Source: Xanthomonas sp. DAR 34887
Lineage (GTDB): Bacteria; Pseudomonadota; Gammaproteobacteria; Xanthomonadales; Xanthomonadaceae
Length of the DNA: 64,000 bases
Assembly: GCF_041245805.1 (NCBI RefSeq)
Contig: NZ_CP162490.1
Coordinates: 1,279,001 to 1,343,000 of the forward strand
Direction of reading: 5' to 3'
Shown here: positions 8,437 through 17,070 of the stretch, piece after piece
Layout of the letters: each line of letters starts with the position of its first letter
Position numbering within the stretch: position 1 is the stretch's first letter
The notes under the pieces: model-generated
Databases searched by the model: none
Told to the model about the DNA's origin: nothing
Seen by the model: the letters and a program-made list of their open reading frames with translations, nothing else
Program-made: the position numbers and the translations under genes

Positions 8437-9558
8437 TCAATGCGCGTCGGGTTGCGCCTGGGTCAGCCGCTGCGGCGCGCGGCGCGGTGCCTGCAGCAAT
8501 TGCACGAACTGCGCCGCGATCACCGCGCCGGCGAAGTGGCGCTGCACGAACTGGCGGCCGGCCTGTCCCATTCGCTGGCGGCGCTGCGCATCGCACATGC
8601 GCAGGATCGCGTCGCGCCAGGCGTTCACGTCGCCCGGCGGCAACAGTTCGCCGCTGACGTCGGCGTCCAGCGTTTCCGCCACGCCGCCGACGCGGCTGGC
8701 GAGCACCGGCACTTCGCTGGCCTGCGCTTCCACCGAGACCCGGCCGAAGGTTTCCGGCGCCAGCGAGGGAAACGCCAGCATCGACATCGCGTTGTAGTAG
8801 GGCGTGGTGTCGTTGACCCAGCCGACGAAGCGGTGCCGTGCGGCGCTGGCCTGGGCGCTGGCCTGCGCATGCAGGCGCGCCGCATCCGGGCCGTCGCCCA
8901 GCCACAGGCAATGCAGCGCCGGTTCGATCGCCATCGCCGCGGACGCCGCCTCCAGCAGCGGAAAGATGCCCTTGCCGTGCTGCAGGCGGCCGCTGTAGCC
9001 GATCACGATCGCGTCCTCGGGCAGGCCAAGCAGGGCGCGCATCTCGCGGCCGCGGCGCGGGTCCGGACGCAGGCTGTCCATGTTCACCGGGTTGTACAGC
9101 ACCTGCACCAGCGCCTCCGGCACGCCGCGGTCCAGGTAGGCCTGCCGCGCATAGCGCGACACCGCGAAGAAGCGCGAGGCCAGGCGCGGAATCGCGTAGC
9201 CGGAGAACGCGCGCATCGCCGGCGCGCGGTGCCGGAACAGCGCCACGCGGATGCCGAGCGCGCGGCCGACCAGCAGCAACGGCCAGTATTCCTTGCCGAA
9301 ATTGCCGACCAGCCAGTCCGGCTGCAGGCGCCGCGCCAGGCGCAGCAGCGGCGCGTAGCCGGCCGGGGCCAGCGCGTTGCGGAAATGGCCGAAGTGCACG
9401 CCGATTCCGCTGCGTTGCAGCTCCTCGGCGATCAGCCCGCCCTGGCAGGCGATCACCTCGACACGGTGGCCGACGCCGGCCAGGGCCTGCGCCAGCGCCA
9501 CGAAGTGCGTCGCCGCGCCGGTGTTCTCGGGATTGGTGCCGACGAACAGGAACTTCAT
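8437..9558 (-). CDS. Glycosyltransferase family 4 (GT-B fold)
   Basis: A glycosyltransferase of 373 residues that should transfer a sugar from a nucleotide-sugar donor during polysaccharide or lipid glycosylation. It begins MKFLFVGTNPENTGAATHF, the glycine-rich acceptor-side loop of GT4 enzymes. The donor-binding region carries IGYSGRLQHGKG and the acidic motif FPSLAPETFGRVSVEAQA, equivalent to the EX7E motif. The open frame continues upstream into the next gene, but the ATG at 9558 overlaps that gene's stop by 4 bp and matches the family start. Paired with a deacetylase, it probably belongs to a small surface-glycan unit. Acceptor and donor are unknown. Confidence 0.85.
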   Translation of the reverse strand: MKFLFVGTNPENTGAATHFVALAQALAGVGHRVEVIACQGGLIAEELQRSGIGVHFGHFRNALAPAGYAPLLRLARRLQPDWLVGNFGKEYWPLLLVGRALGIRVALFRHRAPAMRAFSGYAIPRLASRFFAVSRYARQAYLDRGVPEALVQVLYNPVNMDSLRPDPRRGREMRALLGLPEDAIVIGYSGRLQHGKGIFPLLEAASAAMAIEPALHCLWLGDGPDAARLHAQASAQASAARHRFVGWVNDTTPYYNAMSMLAFPSLAPETFGRVSVEAQASEVPVLASRVGGVAETLDADVSGELLPPGDVNAWRDAILRMCDAQRRQRMGQAGRQFVQRHFAGAVIAAQFVQLLQAPRRAPQRLTQAQPDAH

Positions 9559-10301
9559 GCGCGCCGATCCTCGTAGCCGGTCAAGGCCCGCAGCGCGAAC
9601 TGCGGCAGCAGGTGATGCCGTGCCACCTGGATGCGCGGATAGCGCCAGGGATCGGAGCCGGGCACGGCGCGGCCGCGGCGGGTGGTGGTCGCGGCGACAT
9701 AGCCGGCGTCCTGCACCGTCGCGGCCACGCGTGCGTCCACGTCGCCGTACGGATAGCAGAACTGGGTGACCGGTTCGCCGAGCAGATCCTCCAGCTCGCG
9801 CTTGCAGCCGCCGATCTCCTCGCGCAACTCGGCATCGCTGCACGCGGTCAGATGCGGATGCGAACGGGTGTGTGCGCCGATCTCCATGCCGCCTCGGCGC
9901 CATTGGCGCAGTTCGGCCAGGCTCATCAGCGGCTTTTCGATGCCGAGCTTCTTCGCGTCCCAGGTGTTGTGGCGGCCGATGCTGCCGCTGACCGCGTACA
10001 CGGTGGCGCTGAAGCCCAGGCGTTGCAGGACCGGCAATGCCGCATGCAGGTTGTCCAGATAGCCGTCGTCCAGGGTCACCACCGCGACCCGGCCGTGGCG
10101 TTCGCCGCGCAGGTAGGGCATGGCGTCGGACATGGACACGCCGCGATAGCCCAACCGACGCAGCAACTGCATCTGCCGCGCGAAACGCGCTGGCGCGACA
10201 TACAGGCTGCGATAGACCTGCAGTTGTCGCGGCGCCGGCGCGATGTTGTGGTACATGAAGATTGGAATACGTACCGCAGCGGGGGAGGTCGCGGGTGGCA
10301 T
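9555..10301 (-). CDS. Polysaccharide deacetylase (NodB/CE4 family)
   Basis: A carbohydrate esterase family 4 enzyme that would remove N- or O-acetyl groups from a glycan. The catalytic aspartate pair is at residues 78-79 (TLDDGYLDN) and the metal-binding HxxxH at H144 and H148 (HTRSHPH). The CYPYGD segment matches the later NodB motif. No clear signal peptide is seen at the chosen start, which suggests cytoplasmic action or a misplaced start. The 248-residue reading starts at MPPATSP; the frame is open further upstream but looks non-coding. It overlaps the glycosyltransferase by 4 bp (ATGA), so the two are co-translated. Confidence 0.85.
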   Translation of the reverse strand: MPPATSPAAVRIPIFMYHNIAPAPRQLQVYRSLYVAPARFARQMQLLRRLGYRGVSMSDAMPYLRGERHGRVAVVTLDDGYLDNLHAALPVLQRLGFSATVYAVSGSIGRHNTWDAKKLGIEKPLMSLAELRQWRRGGMEIGAHTRSHPHLTACSDAELREEIGGCKRELEDLLGEPVTQFCYPYGDVDARVAATVQDAGYVAATTTRRGRAVPGSDPWRYPRIQVARHHLLPQFALRALTGYEDRRA

Positions 10302-10541
10302 CGGACGGCTCGGGACGATCGCGAAGAAGGGAGGGCGCGCTGCATTAGCGCGCGCCAACCTTTCGACGGCCTGTCGTGCCTGTCGGCAATGGGCCGGGCA
10401 CGGCAATGTGCGCCGTTGAGGCGCGTCGCAGCGCTCGCTTGTCGCGGCCCTGCGCAGCGCACGCATGCCGCACAGGAACCGGCACCGCGCCACATGCAAT
10501 CGCCGGTTATGCTCGGCTGCCGATCTGCAGGAGCACGGCCG

Positions 10542-11099
10542 ATGCCCGACGAAGCAAGCGCCACGGCGTGGCGCGACCTGCGCTTGACCACCGACGGGAT
10601 GCAGCTGCGCCGTTGGCGCGGCGACGATCTCGACGCGCTGCTGCGCCATGCCGACGATGCGCAGGTGGTGCGCGGGCTCAGCGACCGCTTCCCGCATCCC
10701 TACACCCTTGCCGACGGCGAGGCGTTCCTGAGCGGGCGCGTGGTGGATCTGGCGCATCCGGTGCTGGCGATCGAGATCGACGGCGAGGCCTGCGGCAGCA
10801 TCGGCCTGCGTCCCGGCCGCGGCGAGCGCGCGCACGTCGCCGAACTGGGCTATTGGCTGGGGCGCCGGCACTGGGGCCAGGGCCGGATGACGCGGATCGT
10901 CGCGACCTACCTGGACTGGGCGATCCCCGCGCTCGGGCTGCTGCGCATCGAGACCAGCGTGCTGGACAGCAACCCGGCCTCGGCGCGGGTGCTGGAGAAG
11001 AACGGCTTCGTGCGCGAAGGCATCCGCCGCGGCGCGCTGCGCAAGCACGGGCGCCTGCACGATCTGCACCTGTTCGGCCGCCTGCACGCGCCAGAGTGA
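10542..11099 (+). CDS. GNAT-family N-acetyltransferase (RimJ/RimL-like)
   Basis: A 185-residue acetyltransferase that uses acetyl-CoA. It shows the RimJ/RimL layout: an N-terminal LRRWRGDDLDALLRHADD, a central ELGYWLGRRHWGQGRMT that includes the acetyl-CoA pyrophosphate loop, and the C-terminal LDSNPASARVLEKNGF typical of the subfamily. An AGGAG ribosome binding site lies 9 nt before the ATG. These proteins acetylate either ribosomal protein N-termini or small molecules; the substrate cannot be told here. The preceding 240 bp (10302-10541) show no coding signal. Confidence 0.85.
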   Translation: MPDEASATAWRDLRLTTDGMQLRRWRGDDLDALLRHADDAQVVRGLSDRFPHPYTLADGEAFLSGRVVDLAHPVLAIEIDGEACGSIGLRPGRGERAHVAELGYWLGRRHWGQGRMTRIVATYLDWAIPALGLLRIETSVLDSNPASARVLEKNGFVREGIRRGALRKHGRLHDLHLFGRLHAPE

Positions 11100-11186
11100 G
11101 ACCTGCGTTTCGCGGTCAGCGCCGATTCATGCACAATCGAGCCAGCCCCATCCGCGGGGCATCCTTCTTGCGCTTCGGGGAACTGC

Positions 11187-12704
11187 GTGGAATCGATCAT
11201 CACTGCATTGAATGGCTTGATCTGGAGCAAGGCGCTGATCTTCATGTGCCTGGCGGCCGGCCTGTACTTCACCATCCGCACCCGCTTCATGCAGGTGCGC
11301 GGCTTCGCCGAGATGTTGCGGCTGACCATCGGCGGGCAGAAATCCGATGCCGGCGTGTCTTCGTTCCAGGCGCTGGCGATGTCGATGGCCGGGCGCATCG
11401 GCATCGGCAACATCGCCGGCGTGGCCACCGCCATCGCCTTCGGCGGCCCGGGCGCGATCTTCTGGATGTGGGTGATGGGTTTCTTTGGCGCCTCCACCTC
11501 GTACATCGAATCGACCCTGGCGCAGATCTACAAGGTCAAGGACGCCGACGGGCGCTACCGCGGCGGCCCGGCGTACTACATCGAAAAGGCGATGGGGCTG
11601 AAGTGGTACGCGCTGCTGTTCGCGCTCGCCACCATCGTCGCCACCGGCTTCCTGATGCCCGGCGTGCAGGCCAACGCGATCGCCGACAGCGTGGTCAACG
11701 CCTGCCGCGGCGGTCCGCTGTGCGGCCCGCTCGACGGACTGTGGATGGGGCTGCCGGCGGCGCAGGCGCTGAAGCTGGGCATCGGCGCGACCGTGGCGCT
11801 GCTGCTGGCGGTGATCATCTTCGGCGGGGTCAAGCGCATCGCCAACTTCGCCGAGATCGTGGTGCCGTTCATGGCGCTGGGCTACATCCTGATGGCGGTG
11901 GTGGTGATGGTGCTCAACGCCGAGCGGGTGCCGGAGATGTTCGCGATCATCTTCCGCAGCGCCTTCGGCACGCATGCCGCGTTCGGCGCGCTGCTGGGCC
12001 TGGCGGTGGAGTGGGGCGTCAAGCGCGGCATCTACGCCAACGAGGCCGGGCAGGGCACCGGCCCGCACGCGGCCGCTGCCGCCGAAGTCTCGCATCCGGC
12101 CAAGCAGGGTTACGTGCAGGCCTTTGCGATCTACTTCGACACGATGATGGTGTGCACGGCCACCGCGTTCCTGATCCTGGCCACCGGCAAGTACAACGTG
12201 TATGCGCCGAACGGCGGCGAGCCCCTGTTCGCCGGCCTGCGCGGCGTGCAGGAAGGCCCGGGCTACGCGCAGGCCGCGGTGGACGCGATCCTGCCCGGCT
12301 GGGGCGCCGGCTTCGTGGCGCTGGCGCTGTTCTTCTTCGCCTTCACCACGATCATGGCCTATTACTACATGGCCGAGACCAATCTCAGCTACATCAACGG
12401 CAACCGCCGCCGCCCGCTGACCGTGCTGGTGCTGCGGTTGGGCATCATGGGCATGGTGGTGTTCGGCGCGTTCCACGACGCCAAGCTGGCGTGGTCGCTG
12501 GGCGACATCGGCGTGGGCCTGATGGCCTGGCTCAACATCATCGCCATCCTGATCCTGCAGAAGCCGGCGCTGCTGGCGCTGCGCGACTACGAACGGCAGA
12601 AGAAGGCCGGCCTGGATCCGGTGTTCGATCCGCTGCCGCTGGGCATCAAGAACGCCGACCTGTGGCGCGAGCGCCTGTCGCCGCCGGTGCCGCGCGGCGA
12701 ATGA
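11187..12704 (+). CDS. Alanine/glycine:cation symporter (AGCS family)
   Basis: An inner-membrane sodium:amino acid symporter of 505 residues, with hydrophobic segments spread over its whole length. The family signatures MSMAGRIGIGNIAGVATAIAFGGPGA near residues 68-95 (shown as short pieces MSMAGRIGIGN and FGGPGAIFWMW) and IYANEAGQGTGPHAAAAA in the middle identify the AGCS group (AlsT/DagA). The GTG start is preceded by GGGGAA. After the stop at 12738-12756 a TGCCGGCC/GGCCGGCA hairpin could end the transcript. Alanine or glycine is the usual substrate; this is not provable from sequence. Confidence 0.92.
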   Translation: MESIITALNGLIWSKALIFMCLAAGLYFTIRTRFMQVRGFAEMLRLTIGGQKSDAGVSSFQALAMSMAGRIGIGNIAGVATAIAFGGPGAIFWMWVMGFFGASTSYIESTLAQIYKVKDADGRYRGGPAYYIEKAMGLKWYALLFALATIVATGFLMPGVQANAIADSVVNACRGGPLCGPLDGLWMGLPAAQALKLGIGATVALLLAVIIFGGVKRIANFAEIVVPFMALGYILMAVVVMVLNAERVPEMFAIIFRSAFGTHAAFGALLGLAVEWGVKRGIYANEAGQGTGPHAAAAAEVSHPAKQGYVQAFAIYFDTMMVCTATAFLILATGKYNVYAPNGGEPLFAGLRGVQEGPGYAQAAVDAILPGWGAGFVALALFFFAFTTIMAYYYMAETNLSYINGNRRRPLTVLVLRLGIMGMVVFGAFHDAKLAWSLGDIGVGLMAWLNIIAILILQKPALLALRDYERQKKAGLDPVFDPLPLGIKNADLWRERLSPPVPRGE

Positions 12705-13074
12705 TCGACGCGCGGCGTTGCGTGCCGCGATGCACGCTGCCGGCCTGTGGCCGGCAACGGCCCGTGCCAGGGAGGGACTGGGCGCATCAGTAGGAGATCA
12801 TCGTCGAGGTGGCGGTAACGTCCAGGGCGCAGGTGTATGGCGGGCCGACATCGGAGCCGTCGTCGATCGATTTCCGTGCGGCGAACCCAGTTGCGCAGGT
12901 TTTCTGTCGCGCGAACGACGCCAACCGCACCTGCGGGGCAGGGATGAGCGAAAATCGCCGGGTCGCGCCGCTACGGTGCGTTGCCATTGCGGTCCAGGAG
13001 GCCTTGCCCATGCGTCACAAACTTTCCTTCCCGCACGTTGCCGCCGCATGCGCCGGGCTGCCGAGCGTGCCGCG
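12705..13074. other. 370-bp gap with a possible gene remnant on the minus strand
   Basis: No intact gene is seen. On the minus strand a frame reads through 12787-12900 and ends in SDVGPPYTCALDVTATSTM plus ISY before its stop at 12787. It looks like the C-terminus of a cysteine-containing secreted protein, because its composition is protein-like while the part upstream of it is not and has no ribosome binding site. It may be a decayed gene end. The hairpin described for the preceding symporter also lies here. Confidence 0.35.
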
Positions 13075-13914
13075 ATGAACAATCCCTGGGGCAAGAGCCC
13101 GCGCGGCCCGCGTCCGCCGGCGCCGCCAGAACGCGCTGCGCCGGTGCCGCGCGCGGCCGACGCCAATCGCGGCGAGCTGCGCCTGTACGGCCTCAACGCG
13201 GTGCGCGCGGTGCATGCGCGCCGACCCGAGGCGATCCGCAAGCTGTACCTGGCCGAGGCACGGATTCCGGCGTTGCAGCCGCTGCTCAAGTGGTGCGTGG
13301 CCAACCGCGTCGGCTACCGGGTGGTGGAGGACGCCGATCTGAACAAGCTCGCGGCCAGTTCGCACCACGAAGGCGTGGTCGCCGACGTGCTGCGCGCCGA
13401 ACCGCTGCCGCTGGCGGCGTGGTTGCAGGGACTGGCGCCGGGCCCGGCGCTGGCGTTGTGGCTGGACGGCGTCGGCAACCCGCACAACTTCGGCGCGATC
13501 CTGCGCTCGGCCGCGCATTTTGGCGCCGCCGCGATCCTGCTGCCGGAGACCGCGACGCTGGCTCTGTCCGGCGCCGCCGCGCGCGTGGCCGAGGGCGGCG
13601 CCGAGGCGGTGCCGCTGGTGCGCCTGCCGCCGACGGACCAGGCGCTGGCGCAATTGCGCGCGGCCGGCTTCGCGCTGGCGGCGACGCTGGTCGACGGCGG
13701 CGACGACGTGTTCGCCGCCGCGCTGCCACCGCGCCTGGTGTACGTGATGGGCGCCGAGAGCGAAGGCATGGACCGCGACTTCGCCCAGGCCTGCGAACGG
13801 CGCCTGTCGATCCCCGGCAGCGGCGCGGTGGAAAGCCTCAACGTCGCCGCGGCCACTGCGGTGCTGCTCGGTGCCTGGCGCAGCCGCATCGGGCAACCGG
13901 GAGCGCCGCGATGA
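13075..13914 (+). CDS. RNA 2'-O-ribose methyltransferase, SpoU/TrmH family
   Basis: A SAM-dependent RNA methyltransferase with the trefoil-knot SPOUT fold. The start at MNNPWGK gives 279 residues. A basic, proline-rich tail is followed by an N-terminal substrate-binding domain (from about residue 35, LRLYGLNAVRAVHARRP) and the catalytic domain. Motif 1, NPHNFGAILRS, starts at residue 135; motif 2 is GAESEGMDRDF; motif 3 is PGSGAVESLNVAAAT. The layout is that of RlmB/YfiF-type enzymes that modify rRNA or tRNA, but the exact target nucleotide cannot be told. The stop overlaps the esterase start by 4 bp. Confidence 0.88.
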   Translation: MNNPWGKSPRGPRPPAPPERAAPVPRAADANRGELRLYGLNAVRAVHARRPEAIRKLYLAEARIPALQPLLKWCVANRVGYRVVEDADLNKLAASSHHEGVVADVLRAEPLPLAAWLQGLAPGPALALWLDGVGNPHNFGAILRSAAHFGAAAILLPETATLALSGAAARVAEGGAEAVPLVRLPPTDQALAQLRAAGFALAATLVDGGDDVFAAALPPRLVYVMGAESEGMDRDFAQACERRLSIPGSGAVESLNVAAATAVLLGAWRSRIGQPGAPR

Positions 13915-15443
13915 GGCGGGGATGGCTTGGTTTGGCGGGCGCATGCCTGCTGCTGGCGATGGCGCCGTGGGCAGCGGCGATCACGCCGGCCGATGGCGCG
14001 GCGTCACCGGCCTCTGCCGCACCGCAGGTGACGTTGGCCGCGGGCACCCTGCGCGGCCAGGTCCAGGACGATGGCAGCGTGTTGTTCCGCGCCATTCCGT
14101 TCGCCGCGCCGCCGACCGGCGCGAACCGCTGGCGGCCGCCGCAGCCGCCGGCGCGCTGGCACGGCGTGCGCGATGCCAGCCAGCAGGCGCCCAACTGCGC
14201 ACAGCCGGCGATCGGCTGGAACACGGCGTTCGCCCAGCGCTCAAGCGAAGACTGCCTGTATGTGGAAGTGCAGACTCCGCACCTGGATCCGGCGGCCAAG
14301 CGCCCGGTGATGGTCTGGATCCACGGCGGCGCCAACGTCGCCGGCGGTGCCGACATCCTGCCGTCCTCGCTGGTGCAGCAGGACGTGGTGCTGGTCACCG
14401 TGCAGTACCGGCTGGGCGTGTTCGGTTTCCTGTCCTTGCCCGAGTTGAGCGCGGAATCCGGCCAGCATGGTTCCGGCAACTACGCCTTGCTCGACCAGAT
14501 CGCAGCGCTGCGCTGGGTGCGCGACAACATCGCCCGCTTCGGCGGCGACCCGGCGCAGGTGACGATCTTCGGCCAGTCGGCGGGGGCGCAGGACGTTGGC
14601 CTGCTGCAGCTGTCGCCGCTTGCACGGGGCCTGTTCCGCGCGGCGATCGAGCAGAGCGGCACCGCCGGCTTCGGCCTGCCGCCGCGCACCCTGGAGGAGA
14701 ACGAGGCGCTGGGCGCAACGATCGCGCAGCGCGCCGGCGTCGCGCCGAAGCAGCGTCTGGCGGCCTTGCGCCGGCTGCCTGCGGCCGCTGTGATCGCCGC
14801 CGCGCAAGGCGTCGATGTGCCGGCGTTGGACGACGACGGCTACGTGTGGCTGCAGGCCATCGTCGATGGCCACGTGTTGCCGCGCGCGCCGGCGGCGCTG
14901 CTCGCCGACGCCACGCAGCCGCGCGTGCCGCTGCTGCTCGGCAGCGTCGCGCAGGAGTTGACCTACGGCGGCGCCGGCGGTGCCGAGGCGCGGTTGCGTC
15001 GCGACTACCCGACGCAGGCTACGCAGGTGCTGGCGGCGTACCACGGCCCCACCGCCGCGCCCGATCCGCGCTACGGCGACGCAGCGATGCAACTGGCCAC
15101 CGACCTGACCTTCCGCTGCCCGGCGCTGGCGGTGGCGCGCGCGCAGGTGCGACAAGGCGTGCCGGTGTGGCATTACGAGTTCGATCTGGCCGCACCCGGC
15201 GGCAAGGTGACCCACAGCGCGGAATTGCCGTTCGTGTTCAAGGGCCTGCCGATCGGCCAGTCGTCGTTGAACCTGCAGCGCTACTGGGCGGCATTCGCGC
15301 GCAACGGCGATCCCAATGGCGCAGGCCTGCCGCGCTGGCCGGCGTTTGCGCCCAGCCAGGCGTCGTTGCGCTTCGACCAGGATGGCGCGCAGGCGGTGAC
15401 CGGTTTGCGCAGCGAGGTGTGTGCGCTGCTCGATCTGCCGTAG
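13911..15443 (+). CDS. Secreted type-B carboxylesterase
   Basis: A serine esterase of the carboxylesterase type B family, 510 residues. A signal peptide is evident (MRRGWLGLAGACLLLAMAPW followed by AAA). The oxyanion region is VMVWIHGGANVAGG, and the nucleophile sits in FGQSAGAQD with Ser223. EDCLYVEV is the usual family signature. The substrate is unknown; these enzymes hydrolyse esters of broad type in the periplasm or outside the cell. It overlaps the upstream RNA methyltransferase by ATGA, an odd functional pair that probably reflects simple read-through. Confidence 0.9.
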   Translation: MRRGWLGLAGACLLLAMAPWAAAITPADGAASPASAAPQVTLAAGTLRGQVQDDGSVLFRAIPFAAPPTGANRWRPPQPPARWHGVRDASQQAPNCAQPAIGWNTAFAQRSSEDCLYVEVQTPHLDPAAKRPVMVWIHGGANVAGGADILPSSLVQQDVVLVTVQYRLGVFGFLSLPELSAESGQHGSGNYALLDQIAALRWVRDNIARFGGDPAQVTIFGQSAGAQDVGLLQLSPLARGLFRAAIEQSGTAGFGLPPRTLEENEALGATIAQRAGVAPKQRLAALRRLPAAAVIAAAQGVDVPALDDDGYVWLQAIVDGHVLPRAPAALLADATQPRVPLLLGSVAQELTYGGAGGAEARLRRDYPTQATQVLAAYHGPTAAPDPRYGDAAMQLATDLTFRCPALAVARAQVRQGVPVWHYEFDLAAPGGKVTHSAELPFVFKGLPIGQSSLNLQRYWAAFARNGDPNGAGLPRWPAFAPSQASLRFDQDGAQAVTGLRSEVCALLDLP

Positions 15444-15935
15444 GCGAGTTGTCGCTCGTAGCGGCGCAGATTCGGTCAAGGCATCGGTCGCTGGCGAAAT
15501 GCTGGGTGCGGTCGCGGATTCAGGCCACCTCTAATAACCCAGAAGCACGTCGATGCAATGCGAGCCGCCGATGCGCCCAGCCTGCCGGTCCCCACATCGA
15601 GGCGTTCGAGATGCCGCCTGGCAGAGACGCATTGGTGATGGGACTAGGTGGCGTTGCGTGAATACCTTGGCAGTACGGCCACTTCGTCCTCCTGTCGCGG
15701 CTGAAGCCGCTCCTACAACATGCGCATGCTCTTGTAGGAGCGGCTTCAGCCGCGACAGAAAACCCCAAGCCGTCGCCAAGCGTAACGTGGAGCTTTCGGA
15801 CTGAAGTTATCGGAGGCGTCATTCAGTCGCGACGCGCCCTATCGATAAGGCGCTCGCGACCGATAGCCCAAGCATCTACAGCTCGCGCCCGCAGGTGTCA
15901 CCACCCGCACACACTACGAACGATGAAGAGCCGGG
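15444..15935. other. Gene-free gap of about 490 bp with a REP pair and repeat-like sequence
   Basis: No gene is supported. The stretch 15520-15660 reads on the minus strand as NASLPGGISNASMWGPAGWA and onward to SGLLEVA. It has a protein-like look, but there is no start region, and I suspect it is the decayed end of a dispersed element. It is followed by the REP pair at 15692-15758. The last part, up to the regulator stop, holds nothing recognisable. Confidence 0.35.
15692..15758. repeat. Head-to-head REP-like pair
   Basis: CTGTCGCGGCTGAAGCCGCT with CCTACAA faces its exact reverse complement, TTGTAGG then AGCGGCTTCAGCCGCGACAG. About 14 bases, ATGCGCATGCT among them, lie between. The arms are perfect over roughly 27 bp. 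It is the same family as the units at 1-131, 33005-33074 and 39517-39584. Confidence 0.9.
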
Positions 15936-17003
15936 CTAGCCCGCCTGCGGCGGCACCGGGTCCGCTGGCGGCGCGGTCGAGCCGCGGGTCACCAGCGTGT
16001 ACTTCATCACCTGGTGGACGCCGCGGCTGGGCAGGCCGTCGCGGCGTTGGCGGATCTCGCCGAGCAGCAGCGCAACCGCGGCGCGGCCCATCGCGGTGAC
16101 CGGCTGGTGGATGGTGGTCAGCTCGGGCCAGATCGTGGTCGCCACCGGGGTATCGTCGAAGCCGGCGATCGACAGGTCCTCGGGCACGCGCAGGCGCAGG
16201 CTGTAGGCGATGGCGACCGCGGCGGCGGCCATGTCGTCGTTGCTGCACAACAGGGCGGTCGGGCGCGGCGCGGCGTGCAGCAGCGCGGTCGCGGCGACCA
16301 GCCCGGAGCGATAGGTGAACAGGCCGTCGGCCACGCGCGTCTGAGCGACCGGCAGCCCGGCCGCGGCCATGGTGTCGAAGAACGCGCGGCTGCGCAGCGC
16401 GCTCGGGGTGTGCTTGGGATCGCCGCTGATGAAGCCGATATCGCGATGGCCGAGTTCGATCAGGTGCCGGGTGATCGCGCAGGCCGCCTGGTAGTCGTCG
16501 ATGCGCACCGAACTGACGCCCTGCATCGGCGCGCCGGTGGCCACGGCCACCACCGGGATGCCGCGCGCGTCCAGTTCCTCGATGGTCTGCCGCGAATCGC
16601 ACAGCGGCGGCGGCAGGATCACCCCGTCCACGCCGGCGTCGAGCAGGCGCTCGGTGGCGGCGCGCTGGCTGCCCATGTCGTCGCTCTTTTCCACCAGCAC
16701 CTGGCTGCCGTCCAGGCTGCTCTGCTCGAGGATGCCGAGCATGAACTGGTTGAGATAGGCCGCGCTGGGATTGCTGTAGAGCACGCCGATCCGCGCCAGG
16801 CTGGCGGTGCGCAACGAGCGCCCGGCCAGGTTGGGCCGGTAGCCTAGGGTCTTGATCGAGGCCTCGACGCGCTCGCGCATCGCCGCACCCACGCGCGGGT
16901 GGCGGTTGATCACGCGCGAAGCGGTCATCGGCGAAACGCCCGCGTGCCGCGCCACATCCAGCAGCGTCACCGCCGAGCCTGCACGACCTTGCCGTTTGCC
17001 CAT
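15936..17003 (-). CDS. LacI-family transcriptional regulator
   Basis: A DNA-binding regulator of 355 residues. The N-terminal helix-turn-helix is TLLDVARHAGVSPMTASRVI (residues 13-32), followed by the hinge region LGYRPNLAGRSLRT. The rest is a periplasmic-binding-protein-like sensor domain with typical pieces such as GVDGVILPPP, LIELGHRDIGFISG and AGFDDTP. The start MGKRQGRAG fits the family. LacI members usually respond to sugars and repress a nearby uptake or catabolic operon. No such operon lies beside it; the next gene upstream is a peptidase, so its target is unknown. Confidence 0.93.
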   Translation of the reverse strand: MGKRQGRAGSAVTLLDVARHAGVSPMTASRVINRHPRVGAAMRERVEASIKTLGYRPNLAGRSLRTASLARIGVLYSNPSAAYLNQFMLGILEQSSLDGSQVLVEKSDDMGSQRAATERLLDAGVDGVILPPPLCDSRQTIEELDARGIPVVAVATGAPMQGVSSVRIDDYQAACAITRHLIELGHRDIGFISGDPKHTPSALRSRAFFDTMAAAGLPVAQTRVADGLFTYRSGLVAATALLHAAPRPTALLCSNDDMAAAAVAIAYSLRLRVPEDLSIAGFDDTPVATTIWPELTTIHQPVTAMGRAAVALLLGEIRQRRDGLPSRGVHQVMKYTLVTRGSTAPPADPVPPQAG

Positions 17004-17070
17004 CGTGGGTCCTGACGATGCTGCGAAAAGGGGGAAAGCCTGCGCGCATCCCCGCGGCAGGCGTGCCAGC

